The notes: generated from the sequence alone by a model not told the origin. A stretch of DNA of 64,000 nucleotides from Siphonodentalium dalli (GCA_032622095.1 CP136063.1:32304987-32368986), one strand, 5' to 3'. Counted from the stretch's first letter, positions 1 to 12,659 are shown. Numbers and translations are program-made.

Positions 1-329
1 TGACCTGGGAGAAAAAATCGAAATCGAGGCTCACTACGAGCATGCCAGTTTTAAATATAGAAACAGGGAATTCCGACAAATGGCGATATCGGCGACAAAC
101 AAATAATCGAAAACAACACATAAAATAAACATAGCAAAAACGCGGCACAGTAAAAATGTCGGAACGCCACGAGATTTTACGTCGTTTTTGGTGACGTCAT
201 GGAGTGAAACGGAGTAGAGTGACACCAACGTACGAATCTGTCTTATCGCCATACTGTTGCGCGAGCGCACGTAATTATACAACATCAAAATGAACATGCA
301 ATTTTTTTTACCAGAAAATATTAATATGA
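1..329. other. Unannotated AT-rich flank
   Basis: I see no gene, RNA or recognisable repeat here. Open frames are short and have no family resemblance. Confidence 0.5.
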
Positions 330-667
330 GTGTCATACCGCGGTTAACCGGTATCAATTGTATGAGTATTATACTTCAGTAATCGGGTATCAATAATATC
401 ACTATTATAATACAAGTATTATACGGCGGTAAACCGGTATCAATCCCATGAGATATCAACCGAGTTAATGCAATATAAAATATATTAGTATTATACCGTG
501 ATAATCCGTTATCAATGACACGAATATTATACAGCGGTGATCCGGTATCAATGATATGCGTATTATACCGCGGTATCAATAATTTGGGTATCATATCCAG
601 ATAACCGGCATCATTGATTTGAGTGTTATAATGAGTATTACACCGCGGTAAACCGATATCAATTATA
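330..667. repeat. Degenerate minisatellite (TATTATACCGCGGTAAACCGG type)
   Basis: About ten imperfect units built from GAGTATTATAC, CCGCGGTAAACCGG and TATCAAT alternate along the stretch, with unit lengths of roughly 30 to 60 bp. The CCGCGGTAAACCGG core is partly self-complementary. The array stops where the left arm of the giant palindrome begins, so it flanks the palindrome on one side only. The open frames across it are products of the repeat. Confidence 0.8.
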
Positions 668-1322
668 TACAATGTATTTCTGTTTCTTATGTGCATCACA
701 CGTGTGACAAATTGTCCTTTAATGATGTTTTGGTACAAAGTGTCGACCCTTCCTTTTCGATAGCTAAACTATGATTTCTAACATGTAGTTGGGTGAACAT
801 TGATCTTGCAGCTGGCGATCGAACGTGTCTGAGGTACGGTTCTATTATCGAAATTGTCTTCGAAAGTTCTTCACAATACATTAGCACAAACTGGTCTGTC
901 GTGATCGAAAATGTATTGTTTTAAAGACATATTATGCACTTGTTCGGGTAAATGAAACTGGTAAGTTATTATTGAGGCAAAATCACTTTAAATTATTAGT
1001 TTGTCTGTCACTGGTATTGTTGTGGTCTAATGTGATAAATTGATACCGCTTTTGACTGACTGTGCGTCCCAAGTTGATTGATTAGACACGAGGGATTCCC
1101 TGAATGAATCATGCATCATAGTTCTTGGTTTTACTTCACGCAGTTTATTTAAATGTTTAGATAACCATAACGCCCCACAACAATCAGACAGTCATCAGCA
1201 GTTATCAACTGGACCCAAACTGAGGTCGACCATGGATTGACAAATGGTGGTGCACATCAATAAGCCAGATCCCTTTTCACGTCCAGTTGTTATTACGTGG
1301 GCTGCGCTGGGTGCAACATTAA

Positions 1323-1842
1323 AGATGGAATATCTCTTTAAATAACAAATTTTAAATAGTTGCTTAGGTATACAATAATAACTATGAACTGAAGACCCCT
1401 GTCCGGAAAAGCTTCTATCAATTAATATTGATTTTATTTCGAATATTTAATCGGGACAGTTTATGGGTCTATTTTTAGAACAGACCATTCGGATTATACC
1501 ATATTGCGATATAGACCAGTAGGCCATTCCTATGGATACATACCGAATGTCAAATGTCCCAGATTGATTGGTTGTATTGTTTAATTCCATAGTTATAAGC
1601 GATAATGAGTATAATTAACGTTTATTTGTGACAAAATTGTACAATAAAATTTCTGGTCTCTGTTAACAGTAACCACTATTGTTAGTTAGCTAAACAACTA
1701 CACCTTTTTAGACTAGAAAATATTCGAAATAAAATTAATATTAATCGATAGAAGCATTTCTGGACAGGAGTCTTCGATTCAGATATAATATTTTATACCC
1801 CGGTAACTATATAATACATGTTTACAAAGAGATAATCCACCT
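1323..1842 (+). mobile_element. MITE-A copy 1 (TTAA target duplication)
   Basis: This is a 520-bp non-autonomous DNA transposon. TTAA occurs directly outside both ends (1319-1322, 1843-1846). The termini AGATGGAATATCTCTTT and AAAGAGATAATCCACCT form the start of imperfect inverted repeats of about 140 bp, which also include CTTCTATC, a run of TTAATATT and TTTCGAATATT. There is no ORF. TTAA duplications are known for piggyBac and Kolobok; the first bases are AG rather than CCC, which fits Kolobok better. The superfamily is an inference. Confidence 0.85.
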
Positions 1843-1869
1843 TTAAATACACTGCACCAATGCTGCTCT

Positions 1870-2075
1870 TTTATATGCAATTGTTCTTTAACAATTTTGT
1901 TATAATTTTTTTCTTGCATTCTTTAACAATTGTTATAACTTTTTCTAACATTATATAACATGTTTTCCTATATTCTTTAACATTTTTATCATTTTATATA
2001 ATTTTGTTCCTACGTTATTATTTTTTATAATTATTTCTTACATTCTTTAAAATTAACATAATCTTGTATAAGCCA
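1870..2075. repeat. AT-rich minisatellite
   Basis: Imperfect units of about 30-40 bp repeat the motif ATTCTTTAACA followed by a TTATAATTTTTT-like stretch. A mirror copy lies at about 9192-9397 in the other arm. Confidence 0.7.
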
Positions 2076-3488
2076 GGCGACCTATGGTCGACTCGCATAT
2101 GCCACAAGTATGTTCCTCAAATTAGATATGTTATTGAGCTATGTGAAGCCTCTAATATACAAACTTAAATAAATTATCCATAAATGTCTGATAGTAAAAT
2201 TAATTCGCTATTCAGATATATTTATACCCATGGTTCGATGATATTAATTACATTCATGTCCATGCCACATGTGTACCTGCCAATTGTTCACCTGCGCAGG
2301 CTGCGCTGTATATTGCTGTTTTTCCACCGAGTGTCGCATGTATCAAGAATGTCGCACCAGGGGACCTGCGACTGACATCGTGGGTATCGAGGATAGTCGG
2401 TGTATGTCTTGAATGTTGAGTGATTGAGCACTTTCGTATTTGGGGACAAGGCAAATATTATATGGTTACAATGTATAGTCGGGACATAGCGGGGAATCAG
2501 AACATTTTGAGATCTGATCCTGCAGTTTTAAAAATCATAGCATATAGGCAAATTCAGACGCAAATTTGTTATTCTTAAGTTATTTGTTGATTGAAGAAAT
2601 AGTAAGGAAGTTAAGGAACCAGGACCAAGGTTCGGCCGAGTGTGAGAAAACGTTTTTAAACTGAACCTGAAAATTGCAAAATCCTAATATCTAGTCAGCC
2701 TCAAGCTTCCATGTGTTGGTAGTTTCCAATATAACAGCCCTAAGGTTGGACAATCCAACTCATCGCCATTTCAGCCTAAACTTTCGGCATAGTAGGAACG
2801 TCAGTTCTGATTAAAACCATACGCAAACTCTAACTCACTCTGTAGGAACTGTTACATCGGAAATCGTTCTATCACCGGTGTGTGATGGTTCTTGCCTGAT
2901 TTGTGACGGTTCTTGCTGATCGAAATTATACACTTTTTGACAGTTAAAACGCAATTTTGAGGCATCTAGGTGATCATTCGATTAGTTATTTTCGATCCCA
3001 TAACAATCTGTGGCACCAATGAGCGTATTAATAACGAAAAATTAATTGTGCGAGTCATAACAACGACAAGAACCGCGAATTTTGATTATTGTTTGGGTTA
3101 TCTCCTGATCGAGTCGGTTCTATCCCCATTAATCGTTCTATACGGGTAAAACTATTGCTAATATTTCCCATGGCACATGGTTCAAACTGCCAATTTTGTG
3201 AAAGTATACAAAGATAAACACAACAAACTATGCATTAAGTTGAAATTTGCACCACTTGTCATCAATTTTGATGAATTACACTGCCTTCCTATGCTTATTC
3301 AATAACACGTGTTATGCCTATCAAAATTGACGAAGTCGCTAGCTAGTTTGAAAAATAACGCACATTGTACGCCAAACATTGGCATGAGTCAATAGCCGGT
3401 TAACTGTAGTGAAATTTCATGGCACTGGAGCGTAGACTACGGAAAGCGTGAGCGTAAACGGGATATATAGAGATTATCACTACAGTGT

Positions 3489-3619
3489 AGTGATCTGAGT
3501 CTCCATATCACGCCGAGTTGAGAAGGTGAGATCACGGATCAGACAAGCCGCCACAGGCTGCGAGTCTGGTCCGTGATCTCACCTTCTCAACGAGACGTGA
3601 CGTGGAGACTCAGATCACT
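3489..3619. repeat. Hairpin nested in left arm
   Basis: AGTGATCTGAGTCTCCA pairs with TGGAGACTCAGATCACT about 130 bp away, and GTTGAGAAGGTGAGATCACG pairs with its complement further in. The loop reads GAAGC-like sequence around GCCACAGGCTGC. The mirror copy lies at 7648-7778. It looks like a small foldback element inserted before the arm was duplicated. Confidence 0.85.
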
Positions 3620-4310
3620 TCATTACAACCAACCTCTGAAATTGTATTGCGAAAAAGGTGATAAGTTGAATTCAAATTTAATGAACGAATCACAACAATT
3701 TAATCAACAACAACAATTTTAAGAAGTGTTTCAATTGAAAATAACTCAGGAGCCTCGTTCTGATTCAGACACGCATGGTATGGAATCGGATCACGATAGT
3801 ATCATTATCCGATTAATCGGAAAACCATCACCAAACAATGATGGTATTTAGTTAAAATAATGACTGTCATATAATAAATAGAGTTATCTGTCTTTAATGT
3901 TTTGTTGTCTATTTCCGTTGAAGGATTTCAACTCAGCAAAATTGCCAAAAAAGCCAAAAATAACAAGTTAAAAGTTAGTTGACACCATACACCCATTCTG
4001 ATTTACGCAATTTATGAAGTTTATGTTGGGCATCCGCTTGCTGGGTGCTGATTACATAGGTTAGGTTGTTGTTTAGGTGCTAAAATTCGTCATTGTTTTT
4101 ACCGTGCGTGTTCTGCTATTCGCCACTCGATCTGACCGGCAATCACCCAGGGTTTGCTCTCTAACTTCTAAGCCTCTAGAAAGACTCAGATTCCCATTGA
4201 GAGATACCTGGTAACAACCACTGACGCAACTAATTGTATCAGGTCGCCTGTAAGATGGAATAATTTCTTTATACCAGTAAATTATATCTTGTTTAATATT
4301 AAATTATTAA

Positions 4311-6911
4311 AGTGATGTGAAACATTCAGGTAGGGTGATCAAATAGAAATATAGATTAATCGTGATCAAAGTTGTTATTTTTACGAACATAAATCCAAGT
4401 TTACAACACACACCTTCATTTTTATATACCAATTAAATTCAATGATAACGTGTCAATTGAGCAGGGACGGTCTCCAATGTTGGGGAATCCACCTTGGGAT
4501 TTCCAATCGCACCACCCCCTTGAAACAGACCAAACTCATGTACAAGGCCGCCCCCCTTGGGCCTGGGCTTTGGTTTTCTCCAACTGCATGACACATTATA
4601 GCTCTAGATTATATGCTATTCTGAAATGAATTGATCAGTAGCCTTTGGTAGGCCATTATGCAAACCGGGGGAGAAAATCAGGACACATGGGCCCCAGTGA
4701 GAAAATGTGGATATCTGAACCTGAAAATTGCAAAAATCATCTAGACCGGCTTCAAGATTCCCAAGTGTTGGAAGTTTCCAACCTGGTGCCCCCCACCCAC
4801 ACAAGATTGGAAATGTTTCCAACATATGGAGAGAAATGATTTATTTTGCAAAAAAGCATACATTATTTAATACAAAGCATATTAATTAAATGGAATTAGA
4901 ATCTTAAATGTGATATAGATAACTAGATCACACCTGCTCCCTACTTGCTGCCCACCCCATGATGCGTGTTGGATCAACTCTAAAGAAGAGGTGTCCATTT
5001 GTATATGTCAAATATGGTTGATTACATGTTTGAAGTGTAGGAAAGTATGCAAATGTTGGTCTAAAAATGACAAATTCCCCACTATTAAATTGTTGTCAAA
5101 TCAAACTAAGATAACAATTTCAACATATGGTTGGTGTTAAAATTCAAACCAATCTATTGTATAAGATAAGAAATTTGTAACTGTTGAACATTTTGACCAA
5201 AGTTGGGGATTGATACAAATATAACACGCCCTCCCCAAGTCCCCCACCACCAATCACGTCATAACCTATCAATGATTTAGTTGAACGTGATTTCATAAGT
5301 TATATTCATGTCTGGGCGACAAACATGTGTAAATGTCCCTCAGTGTGAGATAACTACCCATTATAATCTCATAACTTGATTCAAACTATACGAATGTCCC
5401 AATATATAAAACCCCAAACTCAGATATTCGTGTTCGGTTCTCGAAACCTCACACGTCTTACTCTCAGCGAAGATATACACACAACGAAGATGGCTCCCAA
5501 ATATGCTTCAAGGGAAATGCCCATAACGAAGGAACCAATCCCGATGTGTATTGCCTGGTGTGAGTGATGCCTGGATATAGATGAGATGAGTCTAGTGAAA
5601 GCATGATGTGATGGGATGTGGTTGTTTCTTATATAATATTTGGGATGCATATTAGATGAAGCGTTTGGCAATACACATCGGGATTGGTTCCTTCGTTATG
5701 GGCATTTCCCTTGAAGCATATTTGGGAGCCATCTTCGTTGTGTGTATATCTTCGCTGAGAGTAAGACGTGTGAGGTTTCGAGAACCGAACACGAATATCT
5801 GAGTTTGGGGTTTTATATATTGGGACATTCGTATAGTTTGAATCAAGTTATGAGATTATAATGGGTAGTTATCTCACACTGAGGGACATTTACACATGTT
5901 TGTCGCCCAGACATGAATATAACTTATGAAATCACGTTCAACTAAATCATTGATAGGTTATGACGTAATTGGTGGTGGGGGACTTGGGGAGGGCGTGTTA
6001 TATTTGTATCAATCCCCAACTTTGGTCAAAATGTTCAACAGTTACAAATTTCTTATCTTATACAATAGATTGGTTTGAATTTTAACACCAACCATATGTT
6101 GAAATTGTTATCTTAGTTTGATTTGACAACAATTTAATAGTGGGGAATTTGTCATTTTTAGACCAACATTTGCATACTTTCCTACACTTCAAACATGTAA
6201 TCAACCATATTTGACATATACAAATGGACACCTCTTCTTTAGAGTTGATCCAACACGCATCATGGGGTGGGCAGCAAGTAGGGAGCAGGTGTGATCTAGT
6301 TATCTATATCACATTTAAGATTCTAATTCCATTTAATTAATATGCTTTGTATTAAATAATGTATGCTCTTTTGCAAAATAAATCATTTCTCTCCATATGT
6401 TGGAAACATTTCCAATCTTGTGTGGGTGGGGGGCACCAGGTTGGAAACTTCCAACACTTGGGAATCTTGAAGCCGGTCTAGATGATTTTTGCAATTTTCA
6501 GGTTCAGATATCCACATTTTCTCACTGGGGCCCATGTGTCCTGATTTTCTCCCCCGGTTTGCATAATGGCCTACCAAAGGCTACTGATCAATTCATTTCA
6601 GAATAGCATATAATCTAGAGCTATAATGTGTCATGCAGTTGGAGAAAACCAAAGCCCAGGCCCAAGGGGGGCGGCCTTGTACATGAGTTTGGTCTGTTTC
6701 AAGGGGGTGGTGCGATTGGAAATCACAAGGTGGATTCCCCAACATTGGAGACCGTCCCTGCTCAATTGACACGTTATCATTGAATTTAATTGGTATATAA
6801 AAATGAAGGTGTGTGTTGTAAACTTGGATTTATGTTCGTAAAAATAACAACTTTGATCACGATTAATCTATATTTCTATTTGATCACCCTACCTGAATGT
6901 TTCACATCACT
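4311..6911. mobile_element. Inner inverted unit bounded by TTAA and AGTGATGTGA termini
   Basis: At 4307-4310 a TTAA is followed by AGTGATGTGAAAC, and the mirrored end lies at 6911 followed by TTAA. The same terminus, with similar subterminal sequence, ends the two MITE-B elements at 45442 and 58757. The 2.6-kb palindrome core therefore has the ends of a TTAA-specific element on both sides. It may have been a foldback transposon before or during arm formation; that is inference. Confidence 0.5.
5556..5666. other. Spacer of giant palindrome
   Basis: This 111-bp unpaired centre lies between GTGTATTGCC on the left and GGCAATACAC on the right. It is not itself palindromic. It contains several GATG/TGATG motifs but no recognisable element. 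Confidence 0.9.
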
Positions 6912-7600
6912 TTAATAATTTAATATTAAACAAGATATAATTTACTGGTATAAAGAAATTATTCCATCTTACAGGCGACCTGATACAATTAGTTGCGTCA
7001 GTGGTTGTTACCAGGTATCTCTCAATGGGAATCTGAGTCTTTCTAGAGGCTTAGAAGTTAGAGAGCAAACCCTGGGTGATTGCCGGTCAGATCGAGTGGC
7101 GAATAGCAGAACACGCACGGTAAAAACAATGACGAATTTTAGCACCTAAACAACAACCTAACCTATGTAATCAGCACCCAGCAAGCGGATGCCCAACATA
7201 AACTTCATAAATTGCGTAAATCAGAATGGGTGTATGGTGTCAACTAACTTTTAACTTGTTATTTTTGGCTTTTTTGGCAATTTTGCTGAGTTGAAATCCT
7301 TCAACGGAAATAGACAACAAAACATTAAAGACAGATAACTCTATTTATTATATGACAGTCATTATTTTAACTAAATACCATCATTGTTTGGTGATGGTTT
7401 TCCGATTAATCGGATAATGATACTATCGTGATCCGATTCCATACCATGCGTGTCTGAATCAGAACGAGGCTCCTGAGTTATTTTCAATTGAAACACTTCT
7501 TAAAATTGTTGTTGTTGATTAAATTGTTGTGATTCGTTCATTAAATTTGAATTCAACTTATCACCTTTTTCGCAATACAATTTCAGAGGTTGGTTGTAAT

Positions 7601-7645
7601 AATTAAGTTCAACTGGTCATATAAAAAACATATTATTACAACAGT
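7601..7645. other. 45-bp arm-specific segment
   Basis: This segment sits between TTGTAAT and GAAGTGATC and is absent from the matching left-arm position (about 3621). It is AT-rich with a run of six A. It may be an insertion here or a deletion in the left arm. It is the only sizeable difference seen between the arms. Confidence 0.9.
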
Positions 7646-7647
7646 GA

Positions 7648-7778
7648 AGTGATCTGAGTCTCCACGTCACGTCTCGTTGAGAAGGTGAGATCACGGACCA
7701 GACTCGCAGCCTGTGGCGGCTTGTCTGATCCGTGATCTCACCTTCTCAACTCGGCGTGATATGGAGACTCAGATCACT
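7648..7778. repeat. Hairpin nested in right arm
   Basis: Mirror copy of the hairpin at 3489-3619. It starts three bases after the 45-bp segment unique to this arm. Confidence 0.85.
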
Positions 7779-9424
7779 ACACTGTAGTGATAATCTCTAT
7801 ATATCCCGTTTACGCTCACGCTTTCCGTAGTCTACGCTCCAGTGCCATGAAATTTCACTACAGTTAACCGGCTATTGTCTCATGCCAATGTTTGGCGTAC
7901 AATGTGCGTTATTTTTCAAACTAGCTAGCGACTTCGTCAATTTTGATAGGCATAACACGTGTTATTGAATAAGCATAGGAAGGCAGTGTAATTCATCAAA
8001 ATTGATGACAAGTGGTGCAAATTTCAACTTAATGCATAGTTTGTTGTGTTTATCTTTGTATACTTTCACAAAATTGGCAGTTTGAACCATGTGCCATGGG
8101 AAATATTAGCAATAGTTTTACCCGTATAGAACGATTAATGGGGATAGAACCGACTCGATCAGGAGATAACCCAAACAATAATCAAAATTCGCGGTTCTTG
8201 TCGTTGTTATGACTCGCACAATTAATTTTTCGTTATTAATACGCTCATTGGTGCCACAGATTGTTATGGGATCGAAAATAACTAATCGAATGATCACCTA
8301 GATGCCTCAAAATTGCGTTTTAACTGTCAAAAAGTGTATAATTTCGATCAGCAAGAACCGTCACAAATCAGGCAAGAACCATCACACACCGGTGATAGAA
8401 CGATTTCCGATGTAACAGTTCCTACAGAGTGAGTTAGAGTTTGCGTATGGTTTTAATCAGAACTGACGTTCCTACTATGCCGAAAGTTTAGGCTGAAATG
8501 GCGATGAGTTGGATTGTCCAACCTTAGGGCTGTTATATTGGAAACTACCAACACATGGAAGCTTGAGGCTGACTAGATATTAGGATTTTGCAATTTTCAG
8601 GTTCAGTTTAAAAACGTTTTCTCACACTCGGCCGAACCTTGGTCCTGGTTCCTTAACTTCCTTACTATTTCTTCAATCAACAAATAACTTAAGAATAACA
8701 AATTTGCGTCTGAATTTGCCTATATGCTATGATTTTTAAAACTGCAGGATCAGATCTCAAAATGTTCTGATTCCCCGCTATGTCCCGACTATACATTGTA
8801 ACCATATAATATTTGCCTTGTCCCCAAATACGAAAGTGCTCAATCACTCAACATTCAAGACATACACCGACTATCCTCGATACCCACGATGTCAGTCGCA
8901 GGTCCCCTGGTGCGACATTCTTGATACATGCGACACTCGGTGGAAAAACAGCAATATACAGCGCAGCCTGCGCAGGTGAACAATTGGCAGGTACACATGT
9001 GGCATGGACATGAATGTAATTAATATCATCGAACCATGGGTATAAATATATCTGAATAGCGAATTAATTTTACTATCAGACATTTATGGATAATTTATTT
9101 AAGTTTGTATATTAGAGGCTTCACATAGCTCAATAACATATCTAATTTGAGGAACATACTTGTGGCATATGCGAGTCGACCATAGGTCGCCTGGCTTATA
9201 CAAGATTATGTTAATTTTAAAGAATGTAAGAAATAATTATAAAAAATAATAACGTAGGAACAAAATTATATAAAATGATAAAAATGTTAAAGAATATAGG
9301 AAAACATGTTATATAATGTTAGAAAAAGTTATAACAATTGTTAAAGAATGCAAGAAAAAAATTATAACAAAATTGTTAAAGAACAATTGCATATAAAAGA
9401 GCAGCATTGGTGCAGTGTATTTAA

Positions 9425-9944
9425 AGGTGGATTATCTCTTTGTAAACATGTATTATATAGTTACCGGGGTATAAAATATTATATCTGAATCGAAGACTCC
9501 TGTCCAGAAATGCTTCTATCGATTAATATTAATTTTATTTCGAATATTTTCTAGTCTAAAAAGGTGTAGTTGTTTAGCTAACTAACAATAGTGGTTACTG
9601 TTAACAGAGACCAGAAATTTTATTGTACAATTTTGTCACAAATAAACGTTAATTATACTCATTATCGCTTATAACTATGGAATTAAACAATACAACCAAT
9701 CAATCTGGGACATTTGACATTCGGTATGTATCCATAGGAATGGCCTACTGGTCTATATCGCAATATGGTATAATCCGAATGGTCTGTTCTAAAAATAGAC
9801 ACATAAACTGTCCCGATTAAATATTCGAAATAAAATCAATATTAATTGATAGAAGCTTTTCCGGACAGAGGTCTTCAGTTCATAGTTATTATTGTATACC
9901 TAAGCAACTATTTAAAATTTGTTATTTAAAGAGATATTCCATCT
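9425..9944 (-). mobile_element. MITE-A copy 2, mirror of copy 1
   Basis: This is the reverse complement of 1323-1842, with TTAA at 9421-9424 and 9945-9948. It occupies the exact mirrored position in the right palindrome arm, so it was copied with the arm and is not an independent insertion. Confidence 0.85.
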
Positions 9945-10599
9945 TTAATGTTGCACCCAGCGCAGCCCACGTAATAACAACTGGACGTGAAAAGGGATCT
10001 GGCTTATTGATGTGCACCACCATTTGTCAATCCATGGTCGACCTCAGTTTGGGTCCAGTTGATAACTGCTGATGACTGTCTGATTGTTGTGGGGCGTTAT
10101 GGTTATCTAAACATTTAAATAAACTGCGTGAAGTAAAACCAAGAACTATGATGCATGATTCATTCAGGGAATCCCTCGTGTCTAATCAATCAACTTGGGA
10201 CGCACAGTCAGTCAAAAGCGGTATCAATTTATCACATTAGACCACAACAATACCAGTGACAGACAAACTAATAATTTAAAGTGATTTTGCCTCAATAATA
10301 ACTTACCAGTTTCATTTACCCGAACAAGTGCATAATATGTCTTTAAAACAATACATTTTCGATCACGACAGACCAGTTTGTGCTAATGTATTGTGAAGAA
10401 CTTTCGAAGACAATTTCGATAATAGAACCGTACCTCAGACACGTTCGATCGCCAGCTGCAAGATCAATGTTCACCCAACTACATGTTAGAAATCATAGTT
10501 TAGCTATCGAAAAGGAAGGGTCGACACTTTGTACCAAAACATCATTAAAGGACAATTTGTCACACGTGTGATGCACATAAGAAACAGAAATACATTGTA

Positions 10600-12226
10600 T
10601 TATGAATACAGTGCGTACACTGACTATAGAGGAGACGTATGTGATGTTGCTCAAAATTAAAACATAGATTTCATAAACCTGAGTAATATGTTCATCTTCA
10701 AAACTAAAAAATGGACCAGCAAATAAACAATCATGAGTGCAACTAGTCCGTAAACCTGACGTATATTATCAGAGCACAGCTCTATTAATCGAGAGCGTCT
10801 AGCTATGTTTGATTAGTTGGGTCAACCAACTAGTGTGAAACATGATCAGATTATTCTTTCTAAAAAGACAGAGTGGTAATATGAGCAAATAAACACTGAC
10901 ACATCTTCTAGTGTAAGGACTATAATCATATAGCACGTAAGCATATTGTATGTATATTATTTTAATTTGTAACTGTTCATGTAATAAATGTTATTTGCAA
11001 CTGACTCCATTGATTTATTGCAATACATAATTTGTATGACACATACATGCCAATAAGTATTATATAAACATACCTTATGATAAAATAACGTAACCCGACG
11101 ATGATTAAATACGACCATAATTATATAACAGAAGAAATATAATAAACGTGTAAATTCCGTGGTTTGAAACAGCAGCACATGTGTGCCGCACAGAACACGT
11201 GCACTATATGAACGTAATCGGATGTTAATACCACTGATGTGCATGAAGCAGTGACACATTGATAGTTGCGATAGAACCAAACGGCGGGTCCCATTCGTTC
11301 AGAGTACCCGGATGAGGATAATTTACCAAGCGGGTTTAGGTTACAAACAACTAATTATATAGAGTTACTCTTCTTGAATTTGTGTAGGGAAACTCGAGTC
11401 AGCATAAAAAAAAATTCTGGCTGCTAATTGGTTGATTATCATTGAGGGAAATATCCGTAATCGGGAACAGAAAATCATAGCCTACGTAAATATGGCGATC
11501 GTGTATGTTTAGATGTCCAGGAAGAGTCTGGTGGCGTCCAGAAGTTACGGAAAGGGTCTGGGTATTTTTATGCTGCTGATTTTTGATCAGTAAATGGGGT
11601 AGTTGTGGAAATGCAAGATTATCGTTTGAAAAAAATACCGAAAAGGGCGCGTTTTCTGTCACATACTGGTGCAGAGGATGACGTTCTAAGGGAAAATTGA
11701 CCACTTTAAGTTCAAATAGGTCAAACCCATGGCCGGCGGGACTTTTAGTTAACACTGTCGCCTATGGAAAATAATTAGTTGTGTGTAACCTTTATCACAG
11801 TACGCGCTAACTGCATAGTTTTCATGTCGCTTGTTACCGGAATCGCTGTGTATATAGCAGTATCTTTGTAAAGCAGACGAAATTCGTAAACGATGTACAT
11901 ATGATAGGAATTCGTCGGCTTTTCAACGAGACTGGCTACTTGGCCATGTGTTTTTCACAACAGACCTGTTAGTGGAGTAGATTAGTAAAAGAATTTTCAA
12001 TTCGTGACCAAAGCATGAAGTTTTGCACATATGTGCATGATCACATACCAATTGATATTAGATATGGAGCCACGCTAAATTTCACTTTAACAGCTCTTTT
12101 AAGGGTTTTTCGTGATTATATAATTCATTAAATGTCACAATAAAATAAAATGGAATTTTTTATATAGATAGAATCGCATGAGTGTCTGGATTTTGACGAA
12201 AATATTGCACAATATTCGTTAGCGGA
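10600..12226. other. No gene recognised
   Basis: AT-rich sequence. The longest open frames are 107 codons (10957-11280, minus) and 118 codons (11399-11755, minus). The second has fairly balanced composition but no recognisable motif, and it may be a decayed repeat. I do not call a gene. Confidence 0.5.
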
Positions 12227-12271
12227 GCGATACGTCGAGTGCGGGACGCAGTCCCGCACGTGAGGTATCGC
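12227..12271. repeat. GC-rich hairpin
   Basis: GTGCGGGAC and GTCCCGCAC flank a GCA loop (12239-12259). An outer pair, GCGATAC and GTATCGC, encloses it. It stands out in AT-rich surroundings and could be the tip of a degraded foldback element. Confidence 0.75.
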
Positions 12272-12359
12272 GTTCGGCCAACAAATCGAGTGCCACGCAT
12301 GCGGTTCTATTTTTATTATATATCCGTATCATAGTGAGTTAAGTTCTAACGGCATTTTA

Positions 12360-12445
12360 GGGGATCTACTAAAAGACGGGATGGAACGATTTTCCGGAAC
12401 GGGACGGAACGATTTGTCTAAAAGACGGGACGGAACGGAACGAAT
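12360..12445. repeat. GACGGGACGGAACG short tandem motif
   Basis: Three spaced copies of a GACGGGA(C/T)GGAACG-like word occur in about 85 bp, two of them preceded by TAAAA. Confidence 0.6.
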
Positions 12446-12659
12446 ATTTAAAAGTCATTTTATTCGGAAATGAAAGAGTTTAGAGGCACAAACATGGTCT
12501 CAACTTGTTTATTGGTATCTACTCTATACGAATTTGATGTTTTCCCGATAAAATTGAGCGTATGCTGAACGATGGGCGTTCGAATAACGAAGCGTCGAAA
12601 TTAGGGAAATTTATCACTTCTGGGACGATAATCTAAACACTAAAAGTCACATTTCGTTC

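Larger units (their letters stand above)
668..5555 (+). repeat. Left arm of giant palindrome
   Basis: This arm is 4888 bp. In order it holds a TTAA-family end at 925, MITE-A (1323-1842), an AT-rich minisatellite (about 1870-2075), a dispersed module (about 2845-3463), a nested hairpin (3489-3619), a TTAA-flanked AGTGATGTGA terminus at 4311, and a module homologous to 57846-58320 (about 4861-5345). A diverged direct pair also lies within it: 2660-2760 and 4700-4830 share a stretch running from CCTGAAAATTGCAAAA to GGAAGTTTCCAA. Confidence 0.95.
668..10599. repeat. Giant near-perfect palindrome (about 9.9 kb)
   Basis: Bases 668-5555 reappear as the reverse complement at 5667-10599. Paired coordinates sum to 11267 in the outer part and 11222 in the inner part; the change is a 45-bp segment present only in the right arm (7601-7645). 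Only scattered single-base mismatches are visible, for example near 1396, 1464, 3381, 4500, 4855 and 5258. Both arms carry the same MITE, hairpin and minisatellite at mirrored positions, so the inverted duplication postdates those insertions. I see no convincing coding sequence; the mirrored short ORFs have no recognisable domain. Parts of the arm recur singly at 53759-54375 and 57846-58320, so the palindrome is built from dispersed repeat modules. A foldback sequencing or assembly artefact is the main alternative, but the unmatched spacer and the indel argue against a simple one. Confidence 0.95.
5667..10599 (-). repeat. Right arm of giant palindrome
   Basis: This 4933-bp arm is the reverse complement of 668-5555 plus a 45-bp extra segment at 7601-7645. 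It ends at TACATTGTA (10591-10599). Beyond it the sequence is unrelated to the minisatellite that flanks the left arm. Confidence 0.95.

Noticed and set aside
668..10599. Short ORFs at mirrored positions (for example 2184-2375, 4616-4825, 5376-5567 and their partners)
   Set aside because: They appear twice only because the DNA is palindromic. None has a domain, and the arms show no codon bias.
668..10599. Palindrome as a pure foldback-read artefact
   Set aside because: A simple artefact would give identical arms up to the fold. Here there is a 111-bp unpaired spacer, a 45-bp indel and scattered mismatches. It is not excluded, only judged less likely.
11399..11755. 118-aa minus-strand ORF
   Set aside because: The length is modest, there is no recognised motif and the context has no support. 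It could be a decayed repeat; a protein search would decide.
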